A stretch of 64,000 nucleotides of DNA from Amycolatopsis sp. cg9 (GTDB taxonomy: Bacteria > Actinomycetota > Actinomycetes > Mycobacteriales > Pseudonocardiaceae). The position numbers were made by a program, and so were the translations under genes. The DNA lies in the NCBI RefSeq assembly GCF_041346945.1, contig NZ_CP166850.1:5378501-5442500 (forward strand). The letters are read 5' to 3'. Below, piece by piece: positions 1-7,633 of this stretch. The notes below the pieces were generated by a model. The model worked only from the letters and a program-made list of their open reading frames with translations. It ran no database searches and was not told the DNA's origin. Numbering within the stretch: position 1 is the first letter of the stretch; every line of letters starts with the position of its first letter.

Positions 1-1
1 G

Positions 2-472
2 GCGATCGCGGACGTCCGCATCGCCGGCTCGTTCCTGGGCGTGGCGTTCGCCCTGGCCGCAGCGGCGGCGTGGGCGGGCTACATCCTCCTGGGCAAGCGA
101 GTGGCGGTCGACGGCGACGGAATCGACAGCCTGGCCATCGGCTTCGCCGCGGCGACGGTGGTGCTGTCCCCGCTGGCGCTGGGAACCGGGGAGGTGTGGT
201 CTTCACCCCGGATGCTGCTGCTGGGCGCCGGCGTGGGGGTGCTGTCGACGGTGGTGCCGTACGCGCTGGACCAGGTGGTCTTGCGGAGGCTGGGCCAGGC
301 CCGCTTCGCGGTGCTGCTGGCGTTGCTGCCGGTGACGGCCGGGGTGATGGGGTTCCTGCTGCTGGGGCAGGTGCCTTCGGTCCCGGAGGCACTGGGGACG
401 CTGGCGGTGGTGGCGGGGGTGGCGCTGCGGAGCCGGGATGGGGCCGGCCGGGCGGTGGAGCCGCCTGGCTGA
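2..472 (+). CDS. EamA/DMT-family transporter, C-terminal part (5' end outside window)
   Basis: The reading frame is open from the first bases, so the gene starts upstream of the window and only about 156 C-terminal residues are visible. The product alternates hydrophobic helices with short Gly/Arg loops. It includes a segment PYALDQVVLRRLGQARF followed by a helix rich in Leu/Val, which matches the second EamA repeat of drug/metabolite (DMT) exporters. The inner-membrane location and small-molecule export role are inferred from the family; the substrate cannot be read. The tail (AVEPPG) and the stop codon lie in the first copy of a short tandem duplication, so the C-terminus may vary between strains. 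Confidence 0.8.
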   Translation, partial: AIADVRIAGSFLGVAFALAAAAAWAGYILLGKRVAVDGDGIDSLAIGFAAATVVLSPLALGTGEVWSSPRMLLLGAGVGVLSTVVPYALDQVVLRRLGQARFAVLLALLPVTAGVMGFLLLGQVPSVPEALGTLAVVAGVALRSRDGAGRAVEPPG

Positions 473-508
473 GGTTCGAGCGTGGAGCCGCCGCGCTGAG
501 GCTTGGTG
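455..508 (+). repeat. 27-bp tandem duplication at the EamA stop codon
   Basis: Two adjacent copies, starting at 455 and 482, share GTGGAGCCGCC-N3-CTGAGG. Copy 1 carries the TGA that ends the EamA gene. The second copy is non-coding. It looks like a local slippage duplication in the 3' region. Confidence 0.5.
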
Positions 509-604
509 GGCGGAAGGCGCCGGATTGAGACTTGGAGCGGGTCGGCAGTTGCGTGGGCCCCAGGCTCCGGCTCGCGGAGGGGCCGTTTCGTCGGACCCGC
601 CCGA

Positions 605-610
605 TACGCT
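605..610 (+). promoter_or_regulatory. candidate -10 element (TACGCT) for the glutamine-synthetase-like gene
   Basis: TACGCT fits the actinobacterial TANNNT -10 pattern and lies 65 bp before the chosen ATG. No convincing -35 hexamer is visible at 17-18 bp. The call is weak and rests on position and the hexamer alone. Confidence 0.22.
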
Positions 611-674
611 GGAGCGGGGCTCGCCCCCCCCGGGACGGGCGGGGGCTGTCCGGGGCCGGAGGAAGCGGGTGGCC

Positions 675-2018
675 ATGACCAAGGCGGCGGCCGCGGCGGC
701 GAAGGACTTCGCTGCCGCCGGGGTGGGGGGTGTCCACCTCGCCTGGGCGGACAACAACGGCATCCCGCGCTCGCGGATCGTTCCCGTCGCCGGGCTCGCC
801 GATGCCGCCGTCCGCGGGGTCGGGGCCACCTCGCTGTTCGCCGTTTTCGACAGTCATGACGCCATCACCTACGGGCACGCCGGGCTCGCCACGCCGTCCG
901 GGGACATCCGGCTCGTGCCCGTCGTCGAGCGGCTGCGGCGGCTGGCCGGGCAGCCCGCGCTCGCCTGGGCGCCCGTGCGGCAGCTCACCCGGGACGGCGA
1001 GCCGTGGCCCTACTGCCAGCGGACCGTGCTCGGAGCGCAGGTCGCCGAGGGAGCGCGGCGGGGGCTCGAGTTCCGGGCCGGGTACGAGCTCGAATTCGCC
1101 GTCGCTCCCGCGGACAGCGCCGACATCGTGACCACGCCCGGGCACCCCGGGCCCGCCTACAGCCCGCACGCACTGGTCCGCCTCGACGGCTTCATCGCCG
1201 CCCTCCTGCACGACTTCGCCGCCAACGGGCTGCGGATCGGGCAGCTGCACGCCGAGTACGGCGTCGCGCAGATCGAGCTGTCGCTCGCCGCCACCGATCC
1301 GGTGGGTGCCGCCGATGACCAGTTGCTTGCGCGGCAGACCATTCACGCCGCCGCGCACGCGCACGGGCTCGTCGTCAGCTTCGCGCCGCTCATCGGGCTC
1401 GGTGCGGCCGGGAACGGCTGGCACCTGCACACCTCCGTCCACCGCAAGGGGCGGAACCTCCTCGACGACCTCGGCGGAGACGGGGCCGGCTACCTCGCCG
1501 GCCTGCTGCGCGACCTGCCGGCGCTGACCGCGATCACCGCGCCGAGCGTCCCGTCCACCCTGCGGCTGCGGCCCGGCTACTTCGCGGGCGCGTACGCGTT
1601 CTGGGGCGTCGAAAACCGCGAAGCGCCGCTGCGGTACGTCCCCGGCTCGCCACTGCTGGGGGCCGGCCACGCGAACGTCGAGCTCAAGACGTCCGACGCC
1701 TCCGCCAACCCGTACCTCGCGCTGGCGGTCGTGCTGGCCGCCGGGATGGCCGGCATCGAGGACGCGCCGGCGCTGTCCGAGCCGATCGGCGAAGACCCGG
1801 GCGGCTGGACGGCGGGGGAGCGGGAGACGCGCGGGGTGCGGCGGCTGCCGGCCGACACCGCCGAACAGGACGCCGCGCTGCTCGCCGCGCCGCGGATCGC
1901 CGGCGTCCTCGGCGACGACCTGCTGGGTGCCTTCCGCGCGGTCCGGGCGTCCGACGCGGCGTGGGCCGCCGACCGTGCGGCCGACGAGATCGTCGCCGCG
2001 CACCTGTGGCGTTATTGA
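675..2018 (+). CDS. glutamine synthetase family protein (GlnA3/GlnA4-like, non-canonical)
   Basis: A 447-aa product with the glutamine synthetase catalytic fold: YELEF (137-141), HAEYGVAQIE (192-201), NGWHLHTS (247-254) and ENREAPLR near residue 318 supply the metal- and ATP-binding residues. GS-fold enzymes ligate glutamate to ammonia or an amine using ATP. Short actinobacterial paralogues of this kind can act on polyamines or other amines. The motif usually written RxPD...NPYL appears here as ELKTSDASANPYL, with Lys338 in place of Arg, which argues against ordinary glutamine synthesis. The ATG at 675 was chosen for the GGAGGA 10 bp upstream; a GTG at 669 is also in frame. The next gene follows after 49 bp. 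Assignment to the family is firm; the substrate is unknown. Confidence 0.9.
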   Translation: MTKAAAAAAKDFAAAGVGGVHLAWADNNGIPRSRIVPVAGLADAAVRGVGATSLFAVFDSHDAITYGHAGLATPSGDIRLVPVVERLRRLAGQPALAWAPVRQLTRDGEPWPYCQRTVLGAQVAEGARRGLEFRAGYELEFAVAPADSADIVTTPGHPGPAYSPHALVRLDGFIAALLHDFAANGLRIGQLHAEYGVAQIELSLAATDPVGAADDQLLARQTIHAAAHAHGLVVSFAPLIGLGAAGNGWHLHTSVHRKGRNLLDDLGGDGAGYLAGLLRDLPALTAITAPSVPSTLRLRPGYFAGAYAFWGVENREAPLRYVPGSPLLGAGHANVELKTSDASANPYLALAVVLAAGMAGIEDAPALSEPIGEDPGGWTAGERETRGVRRLPADTAEQDAALLAAPRIAGVLGDDLLGAFRAVRASDAAWAADRAADEIVAAHLWRY

Positions 2019-2067
2019 AGGCTGGGATGATGACCCCACGGAACGCGAGAAGCCACTGAGGGGACCG

Positions 2068-2850
2068 ATGTCTTCGGGGATCGACGGCGGGCAGCTCGAC
2101 CTGTCCGGGGTGCGCTGGCTGCCGGGCGGGGCCCGGCTGGCCGCGGTGGCCCAGGCGGAGCTGCCTCAGAAGGACGGCCTCGCCGCGGCGTTCTGCGGCC
2201 TCGCGGCGCTGCGGGCGGCCGGGCTCGACGTGCCCGACCAGGACACCGTCGCGGCGGCCGCGGCCACCGTCCGCGGGCCGGTCGTGCGCCCGCCGGGCGA
2301 GCCGGGCCGGGCCGGGTTCCGGTTGCCGCTGCCGGTCGTCGACGACCCGGCCGCCGCCGGAACGCGGGTTTCCGGGCTGGCGTCGGCCGTCGCCTCGCTG
2401 TCGCACGGCGCCCTCGCGGCGGTACCGGTGACGGGCACGTGGACCACCGAGTCGCTCTTCGACCTGCTGGTCGGGCTGTGGGACGTCCCGCGCGTCGCGG
2501 TGATCGCCCGCATCGACGGCGCCGAACTCGGCGCCCACGACACCCCGGAACGCGCGCTCCTCGACTACCTCGACACCGGCGTCCCGCCCCTCTGGACGTC
2601 GCGCTGGCGCCCGCCCGGCGGCCACTTCGCGCTCCTGGCGGGGATCCGCATCGGCGCCGAAGGCACCTTGCTGTCCGTTGTGGACACTTATCCGTCGTTG
2701 GGCGACAACGGGATCCACGACCAGCCGGTCGAGTGGGTGACCGCGGCGCTGACCGGGCTCGGCGTCCTCGTGGTCGTGGACGCCGAGCAGGCCGACATCG
2801 TGCGCGAAGCGGCTCGCGTTGCCGGACTCAGTCCGTCTGCTTGGGACTGA
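2068..2850 (+). CDS. conserved actinobacterial protein, DUF6885-like, possible cysteine-peptidase fold
   Basis: A 260-aa cytoplasmic protein without a signal peptide or membrane helix. It resembles a conserved actinobacterial family that I recall as DUF6885, a tentative name. A Cys in KDGLAAAFCGLAAL (C43), a His in RPPGGHFALLAG (H186) and an Asp in VVDTYPSLG (D206) follow the Cys-His-Asp order of papain-like or C39-like folds. This catalytic reading is inference from motif order only. The gene lies 49 bp after the glutamine-synthetase-like gene and probably shares its transcript. Its last 23 bp overlap the 3' end of the convergent permease gene. The ATG at 2068 is preceded by GAGGGG. Confidence 0.75.
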   Translation: MSSGIDGGQLDLSGVRWLPGGARLAAVAQAELPQKDGLAAAFCGLAALRAAGLDVPDQDTVAAAAATVRGPVVRPPGEPGRAGFRLPLPVVDDPAAAGTRVSGLASAVASLSHGALAAVPVTGTWTTESLFDLLVGLWDVPRVAVIARIDGAELGAHDTPERALLDYLDTGVPPLWTSRWRPPGGHFALLAGIRIGAEGTLLSVVDTYPSLGDNGIHDQPVEWVTAALTGLGVLVVVDAEQADIVREAARVAGLSPSAWD

Positions 2851-4291
2851 CCGGGGTCTTGGTGGCGAAGCGGGAGTGCCGCCGGCCGTAGGCGGAGTAG
2901 ATCACCAGGCCGATCGCCAGCCACGCGGCGAAGCGGATCCACGTCAGCACGTTGAGGTTGAGCATCAGGTACAGGCACGCCAGCGCGGCCAGGATCGGGA
3001 CCACCGGCGAGAACGGCACGGAGAACGGCCGGTCCAGGTCGGGACGGCGGCGCCGCAGCACCGGGACCGCCACCGCCACGATGATCATCGCCGACAGCGC
3101 GCCGATGCTCACCATGTCGGCCAGCTCGGAGATCGGGATGAACGCGGCCAGCAGGGCGATCAGCACCGCGCCGCCGATCGTCATCCGGTGCGGGGTACCC
3201 CAGCGCGAGTGCGCCGTGCCGAGCGCCTTCGGCAGCAGGCCGTCGCGGCCCATGGCGAACCCGATCCGCCCGATCGTCACCAGGTCGACCATCATCACCG
3301 ACGTCAGGCCGGTCACCGCGCCGAGCGAGATCAGCGCGCCCACCCAGTGCTGGCCGACCCGGTCGAACGCGTCCGCCAGCGGCGCGCCCGTGTCGATGTC
3401 GGTGAACGGGATCATGCCGGTCAGCACGATCGACACACCGATGTAGAGCAGCGCGCACACGCCGAGCGCGCCGAGGATGCCGACCCGGAGGTCCTTGCGC
3501 GGGTTCAGCGTCTCCTCGCCGAGGTTCGCGAGGGCTTCGAAACCGGTGTAGGCGAAGAACACGACCGCCGCGGCGGTGACCATGCCGGCGATGCCGTACA
3601 CCGACTGTTCGAGACCCAGCGCGGCCTGGACGATGGGTTGTTCGAGCACCGTCGTCCCGGACTCGGGCGCCTGGGCCGGCGGGATGAACGGCGTCAGGTT
3701 GGCACCCTTGACGAAGAACAGGCCGACCGCGAGCACCAGCACGCAGACGGCGACCTTCACGCACACCAGCAGGTTGGTCAGCCAGGCCGACTCCTTGATG
3801 CCCAGCACGGCGACGACGGTCAGCACGGCGATGATGAGCACGGCGCCGACGTTGACCTTCGCGTCTTCGCCGAACCACTCCGGCGACAGCCCGAGCAGGT
3901 TCGCCAGGTAGCCCGACCACCCGCGCGACACCACGGCGGCGCCGAGCGCGAACTCCAGCAGCAGGTCCCAGCCGATGATCCAGGCGAACACCTCCCCGAG
4001 GGTCGCGAAGGCGTAGGTGTAAGCGCTTCCCGCCGTCGGGACGCTGGACGCGAGCTCGGCGTAACACAGCGCCGCGAGCCCGGCGACGACCGCACCGAGC
4101 ACGAACGACAGCGTCACGGCCGGCCCGGCGTGCGTCTTCGCCTCGACGCCCGCGAGGGTGAAGATGCCGGTGCCGATGATGATCCCGACGCCGAACCCGA
4201 CCAGGTCGCGCCCGCGCAGTCGCCGCTTGAGCTCACCGGAGTCCTGGCGGGCCAGGACCTCGTCCACGTTCAACGTTCTCCGCACACCCAT
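2828..4291 (-). CDS. APC-family amino acid permease (YfnA/cationic amino acid transporter type)
   Basis: A 487-aa integral membrane protein with about twelve to fourteen hydrophobic segments. It begins with a cytoplasmic arm (RRLRGRDLVGFGVG) and the first-helix signature IIIGTGIFTLAG of amino acid-polyamine-organocation transporters; FFAYTGFEALANLGEE is the matching helix-6 motif. It should take up amino acids across the cytoplasmic membrane; cationic or branched substrates are typical of the family but cannot be told apart here. It converges on the preceding gene with a 23-bp overlap, and no terminator is visible between them. The ATG at 4291 gives the usual start MGVRRTLNVDEVLAR. Confidence 0.9.
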   Translation of the reverse strand: MGVRRTLNVDEVLARQDSGELKRRLRGRDLVGFGVGIIIGTGIFTLAGVEAKTHAGPAVTLSFVLGAVVAGLAALCYAELASSVPTAGSAYTYAFATLGEVFAWIIGWDLLLEFALGAAVVSRGWSGYLANLLGLSPEWFGEDAKVNVGAVLIIAVLTVVAVLGIKESAWLTNLLVCVKVAVCVLVLAVGLFFVKGANLTPFIPPAQAPESGTTVLEQPIVQAALGLEQSVYGIAGMVTAAAVVFFAYTGFEALANLGEETLNPRKDLRVGILGALGVCALLYIGVSIVLTGMIPFTDIDTGAPLADAFDRVGQHWVGALISLGAVTGLTSVMMVDLVTIGRIGFAMGRDGLLPKALGTAHSRWGTPHRMTIGGAVLIALLAAFIPISELADMVSIGALSAMIIVAVAVPVLRRRRPDLDRPFSVPFSPVVPILAALACLYLMLNLNVLTWIRFAAWLAIGLVIYSAYGRRHSRFATKTPVSPKQTD

Positions 4292-4308
4292 GAGGAGAAG
4301 TTAGAAGG

Positions 4309-4983
4309 TCACGGGGGTTTCCGCAGATCGGCGATGGTCAGCCCGTTTTCCTGCGCGAGGATCGCCGCGTGCACGCGGGAGCGCAGGCCGAGCTTGCCCA
4401 GCACGCGCGAGACGTGCGTCTTGACCGTGGTCTCGCCGATGTACAGCCGGGTGCCGATCTGGTAGTTCGACAGTCCCTCGCCGAGGCAGGCGAGCACCTC
4501 GCGCTCGCGCTCGGTGAGGTTGCCGAGGCCATCGGGCGCCGTCGCCGGTGCCGGGCTTCGGGTGGACTCGGCGAAGGCGGAGATCAACCTCCGCGTTATC
4601 TGCGGTGCCAGCACGCCCTCCCCGGCCGCGACGAGCTTCACGGCCTCGATCAGCCGCGGTGCCTCGACGGACTTGAGCAGGAACCCGGCGGCACCCGCCC
4701 GCAGCGCCTCGTCCACGTATTCTTCGAGGTCGAACGTGGTGAGCACGAGGACCTGCGTGAGCCCCTCGGCGACCAGCTGGCGGGTGGCGGTGATGCCGTC
4801 GGTGCCCGGCATCTGCACGTCCATCAACGTGACGTCCGGACGGAGGGCGCGGGCCTGCCGGACGGCGGAGGCGCCGTCGGCGGCTTCACCGACGACTTCG
4901 ATGCCCTCGGCGTGGTTGAGGATCATGCTGAGGCCGAACCGGACGGCGTCGTGGTCGTCGGCGATGAGGACGGTGACGGTCAT
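4309..4983 (-). CDS. NarL/FixJ-family (LuxR-type) response regulator
   Basis: A 224-aa two-component regulator. The N-terminal receiver domain has the acidic pair D9/D10, the phosphoacceptor D55 (LMDVQMPG) and the KS pair near residue 105. The C-terminal LuxR HTH runs from LTEREREVLACLGEGLSN through GETTVKTHVSRVLGKLGL. Phosphorylation by the kinase encoded just upstream should trigger DNA binding. Its ATG overlaps the TGA of the kinase gene (ATGA), so the two are translationally coupled. The pair resembles DesK/DesR-type systems; the targets are not evident, although membrane-protein genes lie immediately divergent. Confidence 0.93.
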   Translation of the reverse strand: MTVTVLIADDHDAVRFGLSMILNHAEGIEVVGEAADGASAVRQARALRPDVTLMDVQMPGTDGITATRQLVAEGLTQVLVLTTFDLEEYVDEALRAGAAGFLLKSVEAPRLIEAVKLVAAGEGVLAPQITRRLISAFAESTRSPAPATAPDGLGNLTEREREVLACLGEGLSNYQIGTRLYIGETTVKTHVSRVLGKLGLRSRVHAAILAQENGLTIADLRKPP

Positions 4984-6149
4984 CGGGGATCGCTCACCGG
5001 CAGTTCCGCGCGGACCAGCCAGCCTTCGCCCGCCGGACCGGCGGTGAGCTTGCCACCCACGGCGTCGGCTCGTTCGCGCATGTTCAGCAGACCGGTCCCG
5101 GCGCTGCCGCCGTCTTGCGGGTGGTGGATGTCGTTGCGGACTTCGACCGCGAGGACGCCGTCGAGGAAGCAGACGTCGACGTCGACTTTCCCGCCCGGGG
5201 CGTGCTTGACCGCGTTGGTCAGTGCCTCCTGCGCGATCCGGTACGCGGTCAGGTCGACCGCCGCCGGCAGTGGTACCTCCTTGTCCACAGTGGACCCCAG
5301 GTGAACCTCCAGACCGCTGGCCCGCGCCGATTCGACCAGCTTGGCCAGCTCCGCCAGCCGGGCGGGCGCGGTCGTTTCCGCGTGCCCGCCGTCGGCCTTG
5401 AGCAACCCGATCATCGCGCGCATTTCCTCCAGGGCGCTCACACTGTTTTCCCGTACCGACTCCAGCACCGTCCTGGCCAGCTGCGGGTCCGGCAGCGAGA
5501 GTGCCGCTTCCGACTGGATCGCGATGGCCGAGAGGTGGCCGGCGATCACGTCGTGCAGGTCGCGCGCCATCCGCCCGCGCTCGGCCGCGACCGCCGCCCG
5601 CCGGTCCAGGTCCGCGATCTTCACCAGCTGCGCCGCGTTGGCCCGCTCGGTCTCGGCGATGTCGCGCTGCTGCCGGACGTTCGCGGCCCACCACACCGGC
5701 GTGACGACGAACGGCAGCACGGTCACCGCGGCCAGCACGGCCGTGCGCCACTCCTGCGCGAGCACCAGTACCGCGGCGAGCACGCCCACCACCGACAGCG
5801 CGGCGACGCCGATCATCACCCGGCTGGTGCGCCGGGAGCCGTACAGCGTCGCCGCGTACAGGAAGTCGGTGTAGATGATCAGGACCGGCAGTGACACGCC
5901 GAGCCGGATGTCCACCGCGAGCACCACCGTCGCCAGGAGCAGCGCGCCGGGGACCCACCGGCGCAGGAGCTCCAGCCCGCACAGCGCGGTCAGCTCCAGC
6001 AGCCTTACCCACAGGGGAGCGTGGTCGTACCCCGCCAGCAGCCGGTGGATCCCGGCCGCGTACACGCCGAAGCCGACCGCCCACGTGGTGAGGGCGATCA
6101 GGGCGTCCTGCTGCCACACCGGCAGCGAGCGAAGGCGAGGGAACTGCAT
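4980..6149 (-). CDS. two-component sensor histidine kinase, HisKA_3 (NarX/DesK) type
   Basis: A 389-aa membrane kinase. Residues 15-155 hold about five hydrophobic helices with very short loops, so it probably senses within or near the membrane. A linker helix leads to the HisKA_3 dimerisation motif RGRMARDLHDVIAGHLSAI with phospho-His H199. The HATPase domain contains AQEALTNAVKHAPG (N box) and GTGLLNMRERADAVGG (G box). It autophosphorylates and passes the phosphate to the downstream NarL-type regulator, with which it shares a 4-bp ATGA overlap. The ATG at 6149 was chosen because it starts just before the first helix; an ATG 18 bp upstream is also in frame. Confidence 0.92.
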   Translation of the reverse strand: MQFPRLRSLPVWQQDALIALTTWAVGFGVYAAGIHRLLAGYDHAPLWVRLLELTALCGLELLRRWVPGALLLATVVLAVDIRLGVSLPVLIIYTDFLYAATLYGSRRTSRVMIGVAALSVVGVLAAVLVLAQEWRTAVLAAVTVLPFVVTPVWWAANVRQQRDIAETERANAAQLVKIADLDRRAAVAAERGRMARDLHDVIAGHLSAIAIQSEAALSLPDPQLARTVLESVRENSVSALEEMRAMIGLLKADGGHAETTAPARLAELAKLVESARASGLEVHLGSTVDKEVPLPAAVDLTAYRIAQEALTNAVKHAPGGKVDVDVCFLDGVLAVEVRNDIHHPQDGGSAGTGLLNMRERADAVGGKLTAGPAGEGWLVRAELPVSDPR

Positions 6150-6258
6150 GTGATCATCCCAGCACATCGCGTGCCGGGTGCGCGTCCTACGAAGTGATGA
6201 CGCCCGGTCCTCCCTTCCGACGACGCGCCGGAGCCGCCGGGTGGGCGAGCGTGGAGGG

Positions 6259-6834
6259 GTGAACGGAATTGGGGAGTTCTTCGCGGAGAACCCGATGGCG
6301 GCCGTGATCGCGGCCGGCGAGATCGGGTTCTGGGTGGTCATCGCGGCCGGGCTGGTCGTGCGGTACGTGCTGCGGGCGCGCCGGGCGTCGGCGGTGCTGC
6401 TGGCGATGGTGCCGCTGATCGACGTGGTCGTGCTGGCGGCGACGGTCGTCGACCTGGCCGGCGGGGGGAAGGCCACCTTCACCCACGGCCTCGCGGCGGT
6501 GTACCTGGGGTTCAGCGTCGTGTTCGGGCCGAGCATGGTCCGCTGGGCCGACGAGCGCTTCGCGCACCGGTTCGCCGGCGGGCCGCCACCACCGCCGAAG
6601 CGGCGGGGGCGGGAGAAACTGCGCCACGAGTGGCGCGAGTTCTTCAAGTGCCTGCTGGCCTGCGGGCTCGCGGCGGTGGCGCTGCTGGCGGCGATCTTCG
6701 CGATCGGCACACCGGAACAGGTCGCGCCGTTGTGGGGGTGGTTCCCGCGGCTCGGCACGGTGACGGTGATCTGGCTGGTCACCGGCCCGGTCTGGGAGGA
6801 GCTGTTCGGGAAGCGCGAGGAGGTGCGGTCGTGA
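6259..6834 (+). CDS. conserved membrane protein of unknown function
   Basis: A 191-aa protein with about five predicted membrane helices (roughly residues 12-35, 40-62, 67-85, 127-150 and 160-178). A Pro/Arg-rich cytoplasmic loop (GGPPPPPKRRGREKLR) lies in the middle. I do not recognise the family. It is divergent from the two-component pair and overlaps the next small membrane gene by 4 bp (GTGA), so the two form a translational pair that may be a target of the adjacent regulator (inference). GTG at 6259 has GGAGG almost touching it; GTG at 6241 is an alternative start adding six residues. Confidence 0.72.
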   Translation: MNGIGEFFAENPMAAVIAAGEIGFWVVIAAGLVVRYVLRARRASAVLLAMVPLIDVVVLAATVVDLAGGGKATFTHGLAAVYLGFSVVFGPSMVRWADERFAHRFAGGPPPPPKRRGREKLRHEWREFFKCLLACGLAAVALLAAIFAIGTPEQVAPLWGWFPRLGTVTVIWLVTGPVWEELFGKREEVRS

Positions 6835-7031
6835 TCGAGCTGCTGGGGATCCTGCTGGTGGTCCAGGGAGCGGGCGGGTTGCTGAACCGGCTGCTCGGGG
6901 CGGGCTCGCCGAGCTGGTTCGTCCAGCTGCACCTGCTGCCGCCTTCGCTGCACGTGGTGGCGAGCGTGGTGATGGTGCTCGGTGGGGCGGTGGTGCTGTT
7001 CGCGATCCGGGCGAGGAAAGGGCGGGGATGA
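6831..7031 (+). CDS. small two-helix membrane protein
   Basis: A 66-aa protein with two hydrophobic helices (residues 2-22 and 40-60) around a short polar loop, ending in a basic tail (RARKGRG). It begins with a GTG that overlaps the TGA of the preceding membrane-protein gene (GTGA), the usual sign of coupled translation. The two probably act together in the membrane. No family is recognised. It is short, but the coupling and the clear two-helix pattern support it as real. Confidence 0.68.
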   Translation: MIELLGILLVVQGAGGLLNRLLGAGSPSWFVQLHLLPPSLHVVASVVMVLGGAVVLFAIRARKGRG

Positions 7032-7633
7032 GGGGGAGGCATCGGTGAGTGGGTGGGGATGGTGAGCGCGGCCGGGGAAGGGAGGGGCTCGGAATGTGCT
7101 GGTGAGTGCGGGCTGGTGGGAGTGAGGGGTGCGGCGGGAATGGAGGGCTGGTGCGGCTGAGGGGTTCGCGGGCAGGAGGGTGACTAGAGGGCGACGACGC
7201 CGAGGGCTGGCGACTGCTGGCTGGAGGGCGCGGTGCGTAGGGCAGCGCGGGCAAGGAGGCTGGCCCGGGCGGTGTCTGGTGCCGGAGCGGCTGGGCCGCC
7301 GGGTTGCCGGAATAGCGTGCTGCCGGGTTGCCGGGCTGCCGGAATGGCGTGCCGCCGGACTGCCGGGATGGAGGGATGGCGGGATGGCGTGCCGCCGGGT
7401 TGCCGGGCTGCCGGGCTGGTGTGCCGCCGGGCGGTCGGGTTCGCCGGGGACCAGGAGCGGCCGGCCGCCGGGGTGGCCTGCCGCCGCGGTCCTCCGGTCA
7501 CCGGGGACGCCGCGCCGGGGCCGGCCGCAGTGGCGCCGGGAGTGCCGGGGCGCCCGCCGTCCTCAACCGGTCGCCGGGGTGACGTCCGTCCGTGTGGATG
7601 GCGGGAATGGCCGGGCACCGGAATGCTGGGGCC
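7032..7633. other. 602-bp gene-free region before malQ
   Basis: No gene with convincing coding character was found here. The first 170 bp are strongly G-rich on the plus strand, with many runs of three to five G. The centre (7295-7446) is an 8-bp-periodic array. The remainder is GC-rich sequence leading to the malQ start. Any promoter for the trehalose/glucan gene run should lie here, but no clear -35/-10 pair stands out. Confidence 0.6.
7295..7446 (+). repeat. array of nineteen 8-bp units, consensus NNTGCCGG
   Basis: Reading in steps of eight from 7295 gives GCCGCCGG, GTTGCCGG, AATAGCGT, GCTGCCGG, GTTGCCGG, GCTGCCGG, AATGGCGT, GCCGCCGG and so on to 7446. Variant octamers such as GATGGCGG and GATGGCGT recur. 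Higher-order units are 24, 32, 40 and 32 bp, all multiples of eight. The period is not a multiple of three, which argues against coding. Confidence 0.8.

Noticed and set aside
2819..4465. A 548-codon plus-strand open frame opposite the APC permease
   Set aside because: The translation is dominated by Arg, His, Asp and Gln without motifs, while the minus strand encodes a clear transporter. It is a compositional shadow.
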